Shown piece after piece: positions 1-10,775 of a stretch of 64,000 nt of DNA. How positions within the stretch are numbered: position 1 is the stretch's first letter; each line of letters starts with the position of its first letter. The position numbers and the translations under genes are program-made. The DNA comes from Oryzias latipes (Eukaryota > Chordata > Actinopteri > Beloniformes > Adrianichthyidae), in contig NC_019877.2 of the NCBI RefSeq assembly GCF_002234675.1, positions 2,201,041 to 2,265,040 of the forward strand. Direction: 5' to 3'. Below the pieces are notes generated by a model. The model did no database searches, was not told the DNA's origin, and saw only the letters and a list, made by a program, of their open reading frames with translations.

Positions 1-955
1 GCAGACTGGCAGTCGAGCTGAAAACTAGAAAACAGTGTGAGAACAGGCTAGTAGTCGAGCAGAAAGCTTAACATTCCATTAACATTCCAGCGGTGACAGT
101 AATATATACTAAAGTGAACAGGTGAAGGGAATCAACTCTGATAAGCAGCCACTGGGAGGGTGGAGCAGCTTCTGTCATGACACAACCAAACAGAACCCTT
201 CGCTCACAAAATGCAGGACTGCTTGTGGTTCCTAGAATTAGTAAAGGTACAGTTAGAGGTAAAGCCTTAAGCAACCAAGCCCCTGTTCTAAGCTCCCAGC
301 TCATGTAAGAGAGGCAGACAGTGTGTACTTTCAAATTTGGGCTTTAGCCATTCCTCTTTGGACAGGCTTATTGTCAGGCTAGCTAGTAATCAGAGAATAT
401 TTAACTTACTATTGACATGTTTGAATTAAACTTAATAATAATAATTAGTTAGTAGGCTGCTCCAGATCCTGCCTGCATCCCAACCGATCTATGACCTGAC
501 CCTTGCACGACACATACCTCAATATTTTCAAGGGAGCTCCAGATCCCACCAGCACCACAATCTATTTGTTAGGAGCTTTTCCGAGAATGAGGATCTAAGG
601 GCAAAGATGCCCAGTTTGGTTTAGCCGTTTACTTTAGTTTAGTTATTACCTATTGAATTGAATGCTTTTATGTTCTTTATGATTTCATATTTATAGAAAG
701 CCCATTGGGACAACTATTGTTGTAAGATTCATGACAGGTCATGTATTTCACTTTAGATTTGTTCTGAAGCTGCGCTGAAAAGAAAACTTAGCTTTTTGTT
801 ATATTAAGATAAACAAAAGATCACTTTTTTAATGAAAGCATATATAAGTTTATGGGAGTATTTATACTGTTGGTGTTGTGCAAAATTCCTTTTAAAACGC
901 AATTACGGGGAAAAAAGTATTATTTGGGTCATTTCAGGTGATAGCTTGATGTTTA
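1..955. other. No recognisable gene or element
   Basis: AT-rich single-copy-like sequence. The short open frames here have no recognisable motif, domain or splice context. I see no transposon terminus or tandem repeat. Confidence 0.5.
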
Positions 956-2040
956 ATTTCATACTTGAAAATTTTACATCTATAAGATCAGATTTGCAAA
1001 AATCATGTGCTGGAGTCCAGTCTAGTTTTTATCACTTGACACTAACCAGTAAAGTTGAGCCAGATCTTCCTCCTCATGCTCTGGAACAAGTGATCCATGC
1101 TTTGATCTTCTCCAGACTGGACTACTGTAACTCTCTATAGTGGCATTGACCAGTCTCTGCTCCACCGTCTCCAGCTCACGTAAGTGATTTTAAGACACTG
1201 TTAAAAACTCATCTTTTTACTCAGGCTTTTAACTCCGGTAAGAGGATCTATTGGGGCAGCTAGTTAATATTGTTAATTTTACTATTTAATTGTTTTCAGT
1301 GTTCTATTGCTTTGTTGTTTAATTGATTTTTGTTATGGTGCCTCCGGGAGTCCTTTACTTCCCCCTCCCTTCTCTGCTCTTCATTACAGATTGAACCCAG
1401 CTGTTGGCACTGCCCTCATTTCCTCTCCAGTACTTAAGATGGCCTTGCTCCAGTATTCATCGCCACTAGGCAGTACTTGAGCCACAGTGTTTCCGCGTTT
1501 ACTAAGCCTATTTCTAGTCTTGCTCTTCAAGTAACCACGTTCTCATTCTTGTCTACAGAACAATACCTTTCACAAGTGCCGACCTGGGTTCAGTTTCAAG
1601 CTCCAAACCACAAAGACCGCCTTGTCATCCCAAGCCTACAGCCACGCCGCCAACTCCAGCCAAAACGCAAACCCCAGCCATGCCATGACTTTGCTCCTCA
1701 TTACGCCGCACTCCCACCTCATCCAAAGAGAAACTACCTACCTTCAGATCCTCGTCTCACAGTCCTCCGCTCTGGTGACTCATCCTCTGACTCTTTGCCA
1801 AACAACCACAAACTTTAATAAACACTTCTCTTGTCACTCCTCGTACGTGATCTTTCTGGGTTCCAGCGCTTGGGTCTGTTCTCGTCACAGCTGATCATGA
1901 CAATTCTATTGTTATTTTTACTTTAGTGTATCATATTGCTTAGTGATTTTATTTTACATTTGATTTTGTGTTCTGCACTTTGGCTGCCTCTGCTTTTATA
2001 AGTGCTATATGGTTAATAAATTTATTGATTGATAGCGCAT
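956..2040 (+). mobile_element. L2/Rex1-type LINE 3' fragment, interrupted by an LTR
   Basis: Residues encoded at about 1060-1136 (HALIFSRLDYCNSL) match the post-RT C-terminal signature of CR1-superfamily LINEs. A stop follows, and then an internal deletion joins this to the extreme C-terminus (FKTLLKTHLFTQAF, about 1170-1215). The 3' UTR continues after the solo LTR at 1331-1902 and ends near 2035 with the typical tail (gtgctatatggttaataaa, then attgattgat). It is a dead, internally deleted copy with no complete RT or endonuclease. Confidence 0.75.
1331..1902 (+). mobile_element. Solo LTR, Sushi-type Ty3/Gypsy
   Basis: The sequence begins tgttatggtgcctc and ends gatcatgaca. It shares its start, its pyrimidine-rich 5' part and its end (ggttccagcg..tgggtctg) with the LTRs at 44942, 62198 and, inverted, 15665. 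The flanks atttt (left) and attct (right) match at 4 of 5 bases, as expected of an aged 5-bp target duplication. There is no internal retroelement sequence, so this is a solo LTR left by recombination. It sits inside the 3' UTR of the LINE fragment. Confidence 0.75.
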
Positions 2041-2650
2041 TTAATAAATGTAATGTTTTTCTAAGCAAAAATAATGTATATAATATAAAATGTACATGCA
2101 TTCTCTGTTGCTTGTACTGCACACTGCAGTGTATTGCCCCAAACTAAACAAATAATTAAGACATTAAGTTGTTAGTATAATTTTTTAATAATGAAGATAT
2201 GAATATTGGGTACAACCACAACCACAGAAAATAAATGCACTTCTATGTTTCACAACATTTTTTTTCAGCTAAAAAGCTTTTTTCTCCATTTTTAGCCACA
2301 CAAATACCTAAGTTGACATATTCTTCCTTGAAAACTATAACTGTCTGTCTGCTTAACTTTGTAGAATTAAATGGGAAGTTTGGTCTAAACATTGACTCTC
2401 ACAAAACCGTATCACTGATTGCCAACATGTTCACAGAAATTTAAAGATAAAAAAAAATAAAAACAAATTCCAAAGATCATTATTTTTAACCCTGTCACCT
2501 CCGCACCAGAGATGATGTAGAAGTAAGTTGCTGTTTGATTACATGAAAGCTGTCTATTTAGAAACAGAAGCAACCATACATGATTACAGTTTTATCACCA
2601 CCGCCTATTTCTTCATATATTCTCTTTAGTTTTTATAAACTATACAACAA
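2041..2650. repeat. 3' flank of gene A1, duplicated at 50840-51460
   Basis: Several stretches correspond to the 3' flank of A2: the cactgcag region near 2120, the run attatttttaaccctg near 2480 and the segment catacatgattacagtttta near 2575. The match shows that the duplication producing A1 and A2 extended beyond the coding region. No independent gene is visible in it. Confidence 0.65.
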
Positions 2651-2657
2651 ACTGCAT

Positions 2658-4724
2658 TTAAGCGTAATCATCCAGGTCTTTGTCTGTCATGCTGGCCTGA
2701 ACAATTTCTTGGATCCTTTTAGTTTCCTCCGGGTCAGCAGCAGGCAGAATGGCCTTCAGCCCACCTTCAATTTGTTTCATTCTGGTTTCTGTATTTTCCT
2801 CAAACTCTTTCTTGTTGCTTAGGACCAATTTTAGGATGTTGTCTTGAGCTTCTTTGCAGGAGTTCTGCAGCTTTGTGCGCTCTTGGATGAACTCTGGCTT
2901 GTCCTTATCCATAGTCATGAGCTTACCCAGGCTGCTCACTCTGTCCATCAGGTATTTGTTGGACACTTCACAGTAGGTCCCTGAAATCATGTGGACCAGG
3001 CTGGCGATGTTGGAAGCTTGAAAGGCCTGGTTGTACAGCAGGTCTTTGGTGAAGAGCTTAGAGTTGTAGGACAGTGTTCGTACATCTTCAACTTTATCTG
3101 CAAAATGGATCATGGTTTTTGCAAGACTGGTTTTTACAATATTGGCCACCATCTGGAAGAAGCGCACCATCTTCTCCCACTGCTCTTTCACTCGGCCCAT
3201 GGCATCCATACCTTTGACCAGCATTTTGATTGTGGTGTCAAAGTTAATCTCTTGAATCTTGCAGTTTTGCATGTCCACCAGGATGTCAGTCAGCTCTTTC
3301 TGGTTTCTCTCCATTCTCTCCACAGCCTTGTTATATTCTTCTCTGCATTGCTTCAGCTGTTCTCGGCTCTGCTCGATGCGGAAACGTGCGTTCTCTGATG
3401 CTTGCTGCCCGGCAGACTGTTGTCCAGCATTTGCCTGTGCTTTGGCCATCATTGGAGGTGTGGGAGCAATAGCTGGAGAATTACATATTTTTTTACCCTT
3501 AGAGTCAAACATCTGAGCATCTTGATGTAGCTTCTTTACTTCTTTAATCAGAGTTTGTGTTGTTTTCTTATCCCATGTTTGTTCCGGAGAATATGTTTCA
3601 ATCTGTTCACAGATGGCAATGCCTGTATCGCACAGAGACAGAGCTTTGTCTTTGGCTTTGCTGTTTCCGAAATTCTCTATCTTCCCAGAGATCCTTTCAA
3701 ATTGCTTTTTGACAAATTCAGTTTTTGGTTTCTTGTTCTTCTGGTCATACAGCTCTTTCCAGTTTATCTCATCTTTATCTATGTATTTTAGGAATATCTC
3801 TGCTTGACTAAAAATCTGTGAAGACATGCTGTAGATTTCTACTTCTGAGACTGGGTCCTCTTCTTCAGTCTTGTTTGTTTGGAAAACCTGTTCTGAAGAT
3901 CCAGCCTGTGAAAATTTTACAGGTTGGATTAGTTTCGTGGCTATATTAACAACTGCATTCCCAATTGCAGCCACTGCCTGTGACAGTGCATGAGCAAAGT
4001 CCATGCCAACCAATTCCATTCCTGTTGGGATGGAGTTCATTGATGATTTGAACTCTTCTTGTGCTTCTTCAACCTGCTTTTCCATGGCCTCCATTGCTTT
4101 AGTATATTTTTCGTTTAGCTCTTTTGCACTCCGTTCTCTCAATTTATTTTCCTCAATTTTATTCTTAACCTTTTCTAGGTCTTCTCCATAGATGTGTTTA
4201 GCATTAATGCAGGCTTCCAGCAGCTCCTGGATTAAACAGATGACATCATTATATTTCTTTTCTACACCATCTGCTAGCTCCACACATTCATCTGCTATGG
4301 TACGGATGCTTTTCAACTCGTTTGGAAGAAGTTTTTCAATAATTTCATCATTTCCCTGAAAGAGGATTTTTACTGCTTCTTTCATGTGTTCCGGAACAGA
4401 GGCTGTATAAATACGGATTTGATCCATATTCTTATGGGCCATGTTGAAAGCCTGCCAGCCTAAGTTGCAGACTTGCATAAGACAAGCCCTGAATGATTCT
4501 GGGTACTTTATGTGCTTGAATCCATCTTTTGGGGGGTTCTTGTTAATGGAGAAGTCTGTCCCTGAAGAGATGAAGACTAACTCCCCCATGATGGCGATGG
4601 AGAGGGGAGCAGGAGTCAGATACTCCTCCCAGTTTGCGTTTGGCTGCATCAGCATCTGGGTAGTTTTCCGCATGTCTGCAGCGGTGGTCAGATCCTTGGT
4701 GACCTTTGCAATTTGGGAAGCCAT
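2658..4724 (-). CDS. Gene A1: large helical protein with central hydrophobic segment, possible alpha-pore-former-like
   Basis: This encodes 688 aa from ATG at 4724 (MASQIAKVTK) to TAA at 2658. I chose this ATG because its paralogue A2 starts at the same residue and a splice acceptor (ttttaaag) lies 4 bases upstream. I cannot name the gene. Residues about 1-60 are a compact N-terminal region. Residues about 125-235 are a long charged helical or coiled-coil region. Residues about 240-265 form a short hydrophobic stretch (ALSQAVAAIGNAVVNIATK). A variable linker follows, and residues about 435-688 are a second long helical region (RFRIEQSREQLKQCREEY). There is no signal peptide or conventional transmembrane helix. 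Compared with A2, residues 1-236 and 435-688 are almost identical while the centre is unrelated and lacks A2's Gly-rich run. The helices-around-a-hydrophobic-tongue plan resembles ClyA/HBL-type proteins, which is inference only. Confidence 0.85.
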   Translation of the reverse strand: MASQIAKVTKDLTTAADMRKTTQMLMQPNANWEEYLTPAPLSIAIMGELVFISSGTDFSINKNPPKDGFKHIKYPESFRACLMQVCNLGWQAFNMAHKNMDQIRIYTASVPEHMKEAVKILFQGNDEIIEKLLPNELKSIRTIADECVELADGVEKKYNDVICLIQELLEACINAKHIYGEDLEKVKNKIEENKLRERSAKELNEKYTKAMEAMEKQVEEAQEEFKSSMNSIPTGMELVGMDFAHALSQAVAAIGNAVVNIATKLIQPVKFSQAGSSEQVFQTNKTEEEDPVSEVEIYSMSSQIFSQAEIFLKYIDKDEINWKELYDQKNKKPKTEFVKKQFERISGKIENFGNSKAKDKALSLCDTGIAICEQIETYSPEQTWDKKTTQTLIKEVKKLHQDAQMFDSKGKKICNSPAIAPTPPMMAKAQANAGQQSAGQQASENARFRIEQSREQLKQCREEYNKAVERMERNQKELTDILVDMQNCKIQEINFDTTIKMLVKGMDAMGRVKEQWEKMVRFFQMVANIVKTSLAKTMIHFADKVEDVRTLSYNSKLFTKDLLYNQAFQASNIASLVHMISGTYCEVSNKYLMDRVSSLGKLMTMDKDKPEFIQERTKLQNSCKEAQDNILKLVLSNKKEFEENTETRMKQIEGGLKAILPAADPEETKRIQEIVQASMTDKDLDDYA

Positions 4725-4973
4725 TTCCTTTAAAACAAACAATCATAAGAAAATATCAAATAACAAAATTGCTGCTATTCTTACAAACACAAACAAGATG
4801 TTAATATTCTTTTTTTCGAAGAAAAAACTAAAGAACTCTCCATGTTGCTGCCAGGAGGATTTTAGGCTGTCTAGATTGGGCTCAATGAAAAGGGGAAAGG
4901 ATTAAAAAAATCTATGACAAATAGTTTTGAAGGATTAGATTGAATAAAAACAGCAACAGCTGTAGTACAGCCT

Positions 4974-5179
4974 GGGGTCAAATTGACCCCTGAGGAACAC
5001 CAATGTATGCAACTTGTGTTTACATTGAAAGAAAATATCATTTTGATATCTTTATGCTTCATCAGTCGTCCCATCAAATTAGGAAAGTCGTGAAATATGA
5101 AGTAAAAAGAAAAAGGTTAAATATTATTTTTGTAATGACAAACATTGAATTGGGGTCAAATTGGTCAAATTGACCCCAA
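4974..5179. repeat. Short MITE in intron 1 of A1
   Basis: The left end carries the palindrome ggggtcaaattgacccc (4974-4990). The right end carries ttggggtcaaattgg followed by tcaaattgaccccaa (5150-5179). The body between them is AT-rich and noncoding. The A2 intron lacks it, so it inserted after the duplication or was lost from A2. The superfamily is unclear. Confidence 0.5.
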
Positions 5180-5368
5180 GGATAAAGGATCAATGATAAA
5201 GATAATGATTTCTATTTACCTGTGTGTAAAGTCTTCAATACTATTCAGTCACATATACAATGATATATAATGTCAGTCAACAATCAATTTTTCAAGAAAT
5301 TTTATCAAAACATGGTAAAAAAGATAACTTGTAAGAATATTGATTAAATATAATAAAGACAGACTTAC

Positions 5369-5500
5369 CTTTTGCTGTTGCTGGTTCAAAGACAGTCTTA
5401 TTGCTGACAGGTGCTTGTTGAACAAGTTTCTGCTCAGATGCTGACAGTTGCTACGCTGCCTCCTTTTAAGTGCATTGGAATGAAACCTGATTGGACGAAG
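5369..5500 (-). promoter_or_regulatory. A1 promoter and noncoding first exon
   Basis: Read on the minus strand, CCAAT lies at 5494-5490 and a TATA-like CTTAAAAG at 5470-5463. About 70-100 bases of 5' UTR then end in the donor AAAAG|GTAAGT, with the exon ending at 5369. The intron runs to the acceptor just before the ATG at 4724. The same order of CCAAT, TATA-like box, exon and donor occurs upstream of A2 (55330-55197). Conservation between paralogues supports real regulatory sequence. The transcription start is inferred to lie near 5440. I see no perfect interferon-response element. Confidence 0.65.
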
Positions 5501-5784
5501 CGAAGATAGGTGTATCATTATCTGCTTGTCAGTAAATCATTTATGTGTGTCTCATTTAAATGTTTGTGTTGCATAATTATTTGTAATGTTGTTATGTTTA
5601 CCAGTCAGTTTTCATTAATTTCATAAAATATGTATGACATTATTGTTATTTTAGCCAGACATGCAAACAAGTCACCTTAAGAACCCACCAGGATGAGAAT
5701 AGGTTCCACAACTGAAGAGGCTGTTCAGCCAAAAACTGACAACAGTATGAGGTAATTTTTGGAACGGATAGACTGATATTTATG

Positions 5785-5915
5785 TTTTAGGCCGCGGTTA
5801 AACATTTAGAAGAATGTGAAGCAGCATTCAAGACTCTGAAAACATGTTTGGCTTCCTCTCTGCTCCTTGGTTGTCCATATTTTAGTCAAATAGTTCTAAT
5901 GCAAGCTAGCCAGAG
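5785..5915 (+). mobile_element. Ty3/Gypsy RNase H fragment
   Basis: Translation gives HLEECEAAFKTLKTCLASSL followed by LLGCPYFSQ, the conserved region just before the RNase H domain in Gypsy pol. Only about 40 codons remain. A partly deleted version of the same fossil lies upstream of A2 (55610-55760), so it predates the A1/A2 duplication. Confidence 0.6.
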
Positions 5916-6140
5916 AGCTATCTGGCCCGAAAAAACCCACTCAGCACCAGTACATAATTTTTGTCTTTGAAAGCTGCAAACATTATAAATTCCAAATCCC
6001 ACAGGTATAAAAAAGGAAGGGCCTGCTAGTATGATGGGCATTGAAATCTGTCATTGTATCTGCTCGAAACTGGCCATTGTCATCAACGTCATGAAGGTCC
6101 CAACAGTCGTCTTACATGACTGGAAGTTGTCCATCTCTGT

Positions 6141-6969
6141 TAGGGATGGGTATCTTTAAGGTTTTAATGGTACTACTACTCTTATTAATACTGCATATCG
6201 ATCCAGTATTTTAACGATACACTTATCGATACTTTTTGAGGACAATAAATAAATAAATAACAAATTAAGAACATAAATTTCCTCATTATGCAACAATGTT
6301 TTTTTAAGAAAACATTTTACTTTATAAATTGTTCCAACTTGAAAAGTAAAATACATGAAAAAAGAACTTTTTTAAAGAACAATAAACAGCAATGTTTTGA
6401 CATATTGCTGTCATGATGTAAACATAAAACAAATTAAATAAATGTTTGAGTTCATAAGCTGCATCTAAATCTGACGCACGTGTTTCCATCTCTCTGACAG
6501 AGTTTGAAGCCAAAGCCCCTCCCCCGCCCCTCTACCTGCTTTACCTCTCTACCTGTTCACCTGTTCACATCCTCTGCTGCTGAGAGTTGTTTTTTCCCCG
6601 AGGCCCTCCTGTGTGTCCTGCACAGACAGCGCAAAATACGGTCATCATAGAGGAAGGTTGACACAATAGTCGGGGCGCTCCAGCGCAGATTCAATTAATT
6701 TTACATGTTCGCCGCGTGCTGTCTGAACAACAGCCCCACCCCCCCGTGCACACAAATAGCCAGACAGACCTCTCCTCTTAAGCAAAAATAGCGAAATTGG
6801 TATCATCATTAATTAACGGAAAATTGACTGACTTGGTGATTTAAATATGGCAGATAATGTTTATATTTTGTGGGACACAAAAAAATGCGACTTCTCCAGT
6901 ACCGATAGCAGAACCGCTGAGGTCAGATCTTAACGATACTGCTGTCTTGAAGAATGTTACCCATCCCTA
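6141..6969. mobile_element. Nonautonomous hAT element
   Basis: The terminal inverted repeats are tagggatgggta at the left and tacccatcccta, with an extra base inserted, at the right. The flanking 8-mers atctctgt (6133-6140) and ctttctgt (6970-6977) match at 6 of 8 positions, as expected for a hAT target duplication that has mutated. The interior has no transposase. It lies inside the local repeat family also seen at 10.1 kb and 22.4 kb. Confidence 0.65.
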
Positions 6970-7205
6970 CTTTCTGTACAGTCCTCTAGATTTACAGAAC
7001 AGAATCGATCTGGAGAGAAATGTTGCTGCAGATTATCTCTCTACGACACCAAACATGAATGATTTTATCTTTGGCCGTAGAAACAAAACCGCTGACGCTC
7101 TGTAGCTTCAAATTCCAAGAGTTAAAATTCGTGTCCGCAAGCCAATCCTCTGTCTTCCCTTCTTTCAAGCAGATGACAGTCGACTAAGAGTATCTCCATT
7201 TAGAG

Positions 7206-8326
7206 CAGGGGTCGGGGACCTGTTTGCCTGAGAGAGCCACAAACGCCACATGTTTTTAAATGTAATTTCCAAAGAAGCATACAATAATAATAATGTAGTG
7301 TCCCTTTCCCACACTGAGGCACGGAGACTTAACCTCTTTTAGGATTCTTTACTCTGGTTACTGTAGACTGCAACAAACGCCGTACAATTGATTCAGCAAC
7401 TCCTCAATCTCTCTCGCTGAGACGAGAACGCTTCACCCAACTTCTTATTCGCTCACAGCCGCATCAGCCCTCCTTTTTCCCTTACTCGGCCCATGGCTGA
7501 ACCCCATTGGTCCAAACTACCTAACAAAAGGCTGAGCGACAGAACTGAGAGCCAATCAGCATCTCTGCTTGATGTGTTCAACAACAGCCACCCAGTCCAA
7601 TTCAGTCCGCAACAATATGCTTAAAACTAAAATATACAAGTGAATGTGTGCATTTGATGTAATTTCAACACTTTTAAAGTACAATAAGCCTGTGGATTCT
7701 TTTGAACAACATTTTTATGCTGTTGCTAATAAATGATGAGTATTTCTTAGCATTAATGTGACTTCTGGTGCCGCATGGTTTTGCTGATGCTCTAGTCTGG
7801 TTGATACGTGGTGAGTTTCAGCTTCATGCAGGCGTTGACTTTAAACGTGATCTTAGGTCGGTCTGAATGCTCTGTAGATGTGACAAAGACTGCTCACATG
7901 CAGACGTGAAGACAAACATATACTCACACGCTGCAGTGACGGGCAGCAGGTTTTTAGTTTTGACAATCCCTGCTCTATCCACCTTGCTGCCCGTGCCCAC
8001 ACCCCTCCCCCCCTTTCTTCCTCACACATCCCGCTGCAACTGCGCGCTCTTTCTCAGAGACGGGAGCGCGCAGTTGAAGGAACGGCGTTTCGCAGGTTTC
8101 AAGTTGTCATAAACTCTGTGAAATAATAGATAATAGTAAACTGATATGCGGTGCAGATTTTTTTTCTCCAAGCACCGCTAATACTGCACGCCCCCCCTGG
8201 CATCGCACCCGAAATGGACTGGTCTAATGAAAAAAAAAAAAGTATAATTAAAGATTGGTCAGCGAGCCACATGTGACCATCAAAAGAGCCATATATGGCT
8301 CGCGAGCCATAGGTTCCCGACCCCTG
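7206..8326. mobile_element. Nonautonomous hAT element
   Basis: The ends are caggggtcggggacct and, inverted, caggggtcgggaacct, a classic hAT terminal repeat. The flanking 8-mers atttagag (7198-7205) and gcttagag (8327-8334) agree at 6 of 8 bases. The subterminal part carries the repeated agagccacat/gagccatatatggctc motifs common in such elements. The interior (about 1.1 kb) has no intact transposase. Confidence 0.8.
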
Positions 8327-8769
8327 GCTTAGAGACTTGTTGTCATCCGCCTCTGAATGCATGAGGTTCAGTCCAGCTAAAATACTATCAAAACTTACGA
8401 TCCCTCATGGGTCTCAAATTGTTCTTCCTTTACCAGTATCCAGACACCCCTTTGCCAATTGATATTTCAGTTGTATGTGCTTTTGTTGTCCAACTATTTG
8501 ATAATCGCTGATATCAAAGAGACAAAGCATCAAATCCAGCCGAGCTGCAGTCCATTGCTACGTGAGATGTTGAACTTCCTCATCTACGAATCTCCTTGGT
8601 CCTTGGATACCCTTCCATTCGCCTGCTCCTTGATGCGTCATAAAGGTGCGTCCCTCCGGAAATGACAAAAGGTTACTTCTCTCTTACCATTGGTGCATAT
8701 ACAAATATTTTGGTGTTAAGATTACGTGCAGGTTTTATTTTCACTATGTCAATTCTCTGTTAGAATCTG

Positions 8770-9200
8770 TGCTTCTGATGGCTTTCTAAGGTGCAGTGAA
8801 TACACAATTAGAACCTCCTCTTTAAAGTCACTACTTGATTTCACTTTCTCAGAGCACCCTTATCTTAAGCATTTTAAAACTGATTAGTTCTGCTAAGATT
8901 CATTGCCAAGACTGATACTGCTTTTGTCTTTTATCTATGCTTTGCTTCCTGAGCCTGCGACCCCTACTCCCTGGTCAGCACTTCAGTTTCTGATGGATGA
9001 CGTAAAACTCTTGACAAAGTTGGCTGGCTTCCAAGTTCCACAGCTCGTCCTGCAGCTTCCCTGCAGATCGCGCCCCTGCACTCCTTGAATTGGTGCCGCA
9101 ACGACGATGCCAGATCGAGGCGTTGAATTTAGGGACGTTAAGCACGTATCATAGTACGTCAGACGGAAGTACTGAATTTATGGATATTAAGCTTTGTGTC
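8770..9200 (+). pseudogene. Decayed tyrosine recombinase (DIRS/Ngaro-type) C-terminal half
   Basis: Across frames one reads GFLRCSEYT near 8782-8810, a KTD motif near 8875, LSLRP..TPWSALQFLMDD near 8950-9000 and IGAATTMPD near 9090. The order matches the catalytic domain of tyrosine recombinases of DIRS/Ngaro or related elements: the FLR.sEf motif, SKTD, then the H.fR.GAAT box. Frameshifts and stops interrupt every frame, and the HSfR preceding IGAATT is corrupted, so it is inactive. An inverted second copy of the 3' half lies at 10560-10775. Crypton origin is the main alternative. Confidence 0.6.
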
Positions 9201-9306
9201 GTCTTACAGGTTTTGGTTCATGGCAGATCAAATTTAGTTTCCCTGCTGCATCTTTGTGGATGGATTGGTTCCACGTTCAATTTGCCTGGCTCTTTTTCTG
9301 TTCTAT

Positions 9307-9473
9307 CTAGATAGTATATCCCCTTCGTGGCGCTAAACGCGAACGGGAGCGGCCCTTTGGTCAATGGTGCCGGGTCACACATAGCAGATCCACTAGATAG
9401 TGTGTTCCCTTCGTGGCGCTGTACTCGAACGGGAGCAGCCCTACAGTCAATAGTGCCGGGTCACACGTAGCAG
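9307..9473. repeat. Two tandem copies of an 86-bp unit
   Basis: The unit starts ctagatagtrtrttcc and contains cccttcgtggcgct, cgaacgggagc and gtgccgggtcacac. Copy 1 spans 9307-9392 and copy 2 spans 9393-9473. It lies directly downstream of the recombinase fragment and may be part of the terminal repeats of that element, but this is unproven. Confidence 0.7.
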
Positions 9474-10137
9474 TCATACTTGTAAGTCGAATATGGAATG
9501 CCTCTGAAACAAACTTCATTTGACTTAAACACACATAATACTGATCTTAACATTCCCATTCTATTCAAACTCATGCTGATCTCCTTTTGGTTTTGGGGGG
9601 TGGTTTCTTCCCCGGCTTCCACCTGTGAGCTCCGATAGGGGTAGTTTTATACCAAAGGTTTTCTATGGAGATCGTTGCTTTATGTATCTGAACGGAGACT
9701 AAAAGAAATATGAAATAAATCTTCTTTACTGCATGAGTTGTCTGACTGAAAAAGAAATGTGGCTTCATACTAAATGAGGAAACCATATATTGAGGACCTG
9801 TCCACATCAGTGACCATTTCACTACTTATTTTCACAAAGGACAGCAACATAGGGTCCCCCCCGATCAAAGCAAGGAGCCAGACCTGGAAGATCCCACTCC
9901 AGTGACCCTGTTCACTAAGAAAATATAATCACTGATGTGGAGTATCCTTCTGAGGAAAACACTGGAGTTAATACAACGTAAAACTACAAGTAATTTGTTT
10001 TTTTAAAGTGTATCTAGAAAGACATTTTGGGTCTGCATAAAGAGAGTGCAGGAAAAGATTTTGGTCACCTATTAACATTTTAAAAACTCCAATTCATTGG
10101 AGTCATCAACTCCATAAAGCTCCCAACAGTCGTCTAA

Positions 10138-10300
10138 CATACAGTTCTCTAGATTTACAGAACAGCATCGATCTGGAAAGAAATGTTGCAGATAATCTCT
10201 CTAGGACACCAAACATGAACACAGACACACAAAATCCAAGCAGAATTTATTTTTGAAATGTGAACAATCGTTTTTGAATGAATATGGTCCTTTAGTTTTT
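10138..10300. repeat. Fragment of local dispersed repeat
   Basis: The block from ctctagatttacagaacag through accaaacatgaacac to the Gln/Asn-poor AT-rich part recurs near 6985, 22115 and 22375. It is noncoding. It belongs to the same repeat as the larger copies at 10756-11660 and 22515-23880. Confidence 0.6.
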
Positions 10301-10304
10301 TTCA

Positions 10305-10565
10305 GATAGTTTTATTTATCCCCCAATGGGGAAATTCTTCTCCGCATTTGACCCATCCCCTGGGGGAGTGGTGAGCTGCAACTGAACTGCGCTCGGGAGG
10401 CGGTAGCGTTAAGGGTCTTGCCTAAGGACCCTCACTGAGTGATGTTAACTGCTCGCTATTGATATGGTAATTGCCCCCAGTACCATTCTTTCTTCCCCTC
10501 CGGGAATCAAACCCTGGATTCCTGCATGGTAGCTTCTCACCTTACCAACCGAGCTACTCAGCTTA
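10305..10565 (-). mobile_element. tRNA-derived SINE
   Basis: Read on the minus strand, the head starts with tRNA-like gagtagctcggttggtaagg (A-box region) and has gggtttgattcccgg (B-box). The conserved tail tccccattgggggata lies near 10320. A second member with the same tail is at 48672-48856. It inserted between the halves of the local repeat. Confidence 0.75.
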
Positions 10566-10775
10566 ATATCCATAAATTCAATGCTTCCATCTGAGGTACT
10601 ATGATACGTGCTTAACGTCCATTCAACGCCTCCATCTGGCATCGTCGTTGCGGCACCAATTCAAGGAGTGCAGGGGCGCGATCTGCAGGGAAGCTGCAGG
10701 ACGAGCTGTGGAACTTGGAAGCCAGCCAACTTTGTCAAGAGTTTTAGGTCATCCATCAGAAAGTTTTGTGTTAAA
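10560..10775 (-). pseudogene. Inverted copy of tyrosine-recombinase 3' end
   Basis: This is the reverse complement of 8985-9192 with scattered substitutions. It shares the segment gttggctggcttccaagttc and the IGAATTMPD box. On the minus strand the frame continues GGVEWTLSTYHS and DGSIEFMDIKLS, consistent with the C-terminal end of the recombinase. About 1.4 kb separates the two inverted copies. Confidence 0.6.

Noticed and set aside
2658..4905. Plus-strand open frames overlapping A1 and A2 (for example 4441-4905)
   Set aside because: They are complementary to the helical, Lys/Glu-rich coding exons and have no independent support.
9307..9473. CRISPR-like or satellite array
   Set aside because: Only two copies of an 86-bp unit with no spacers. 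The genome is eukaryotic.
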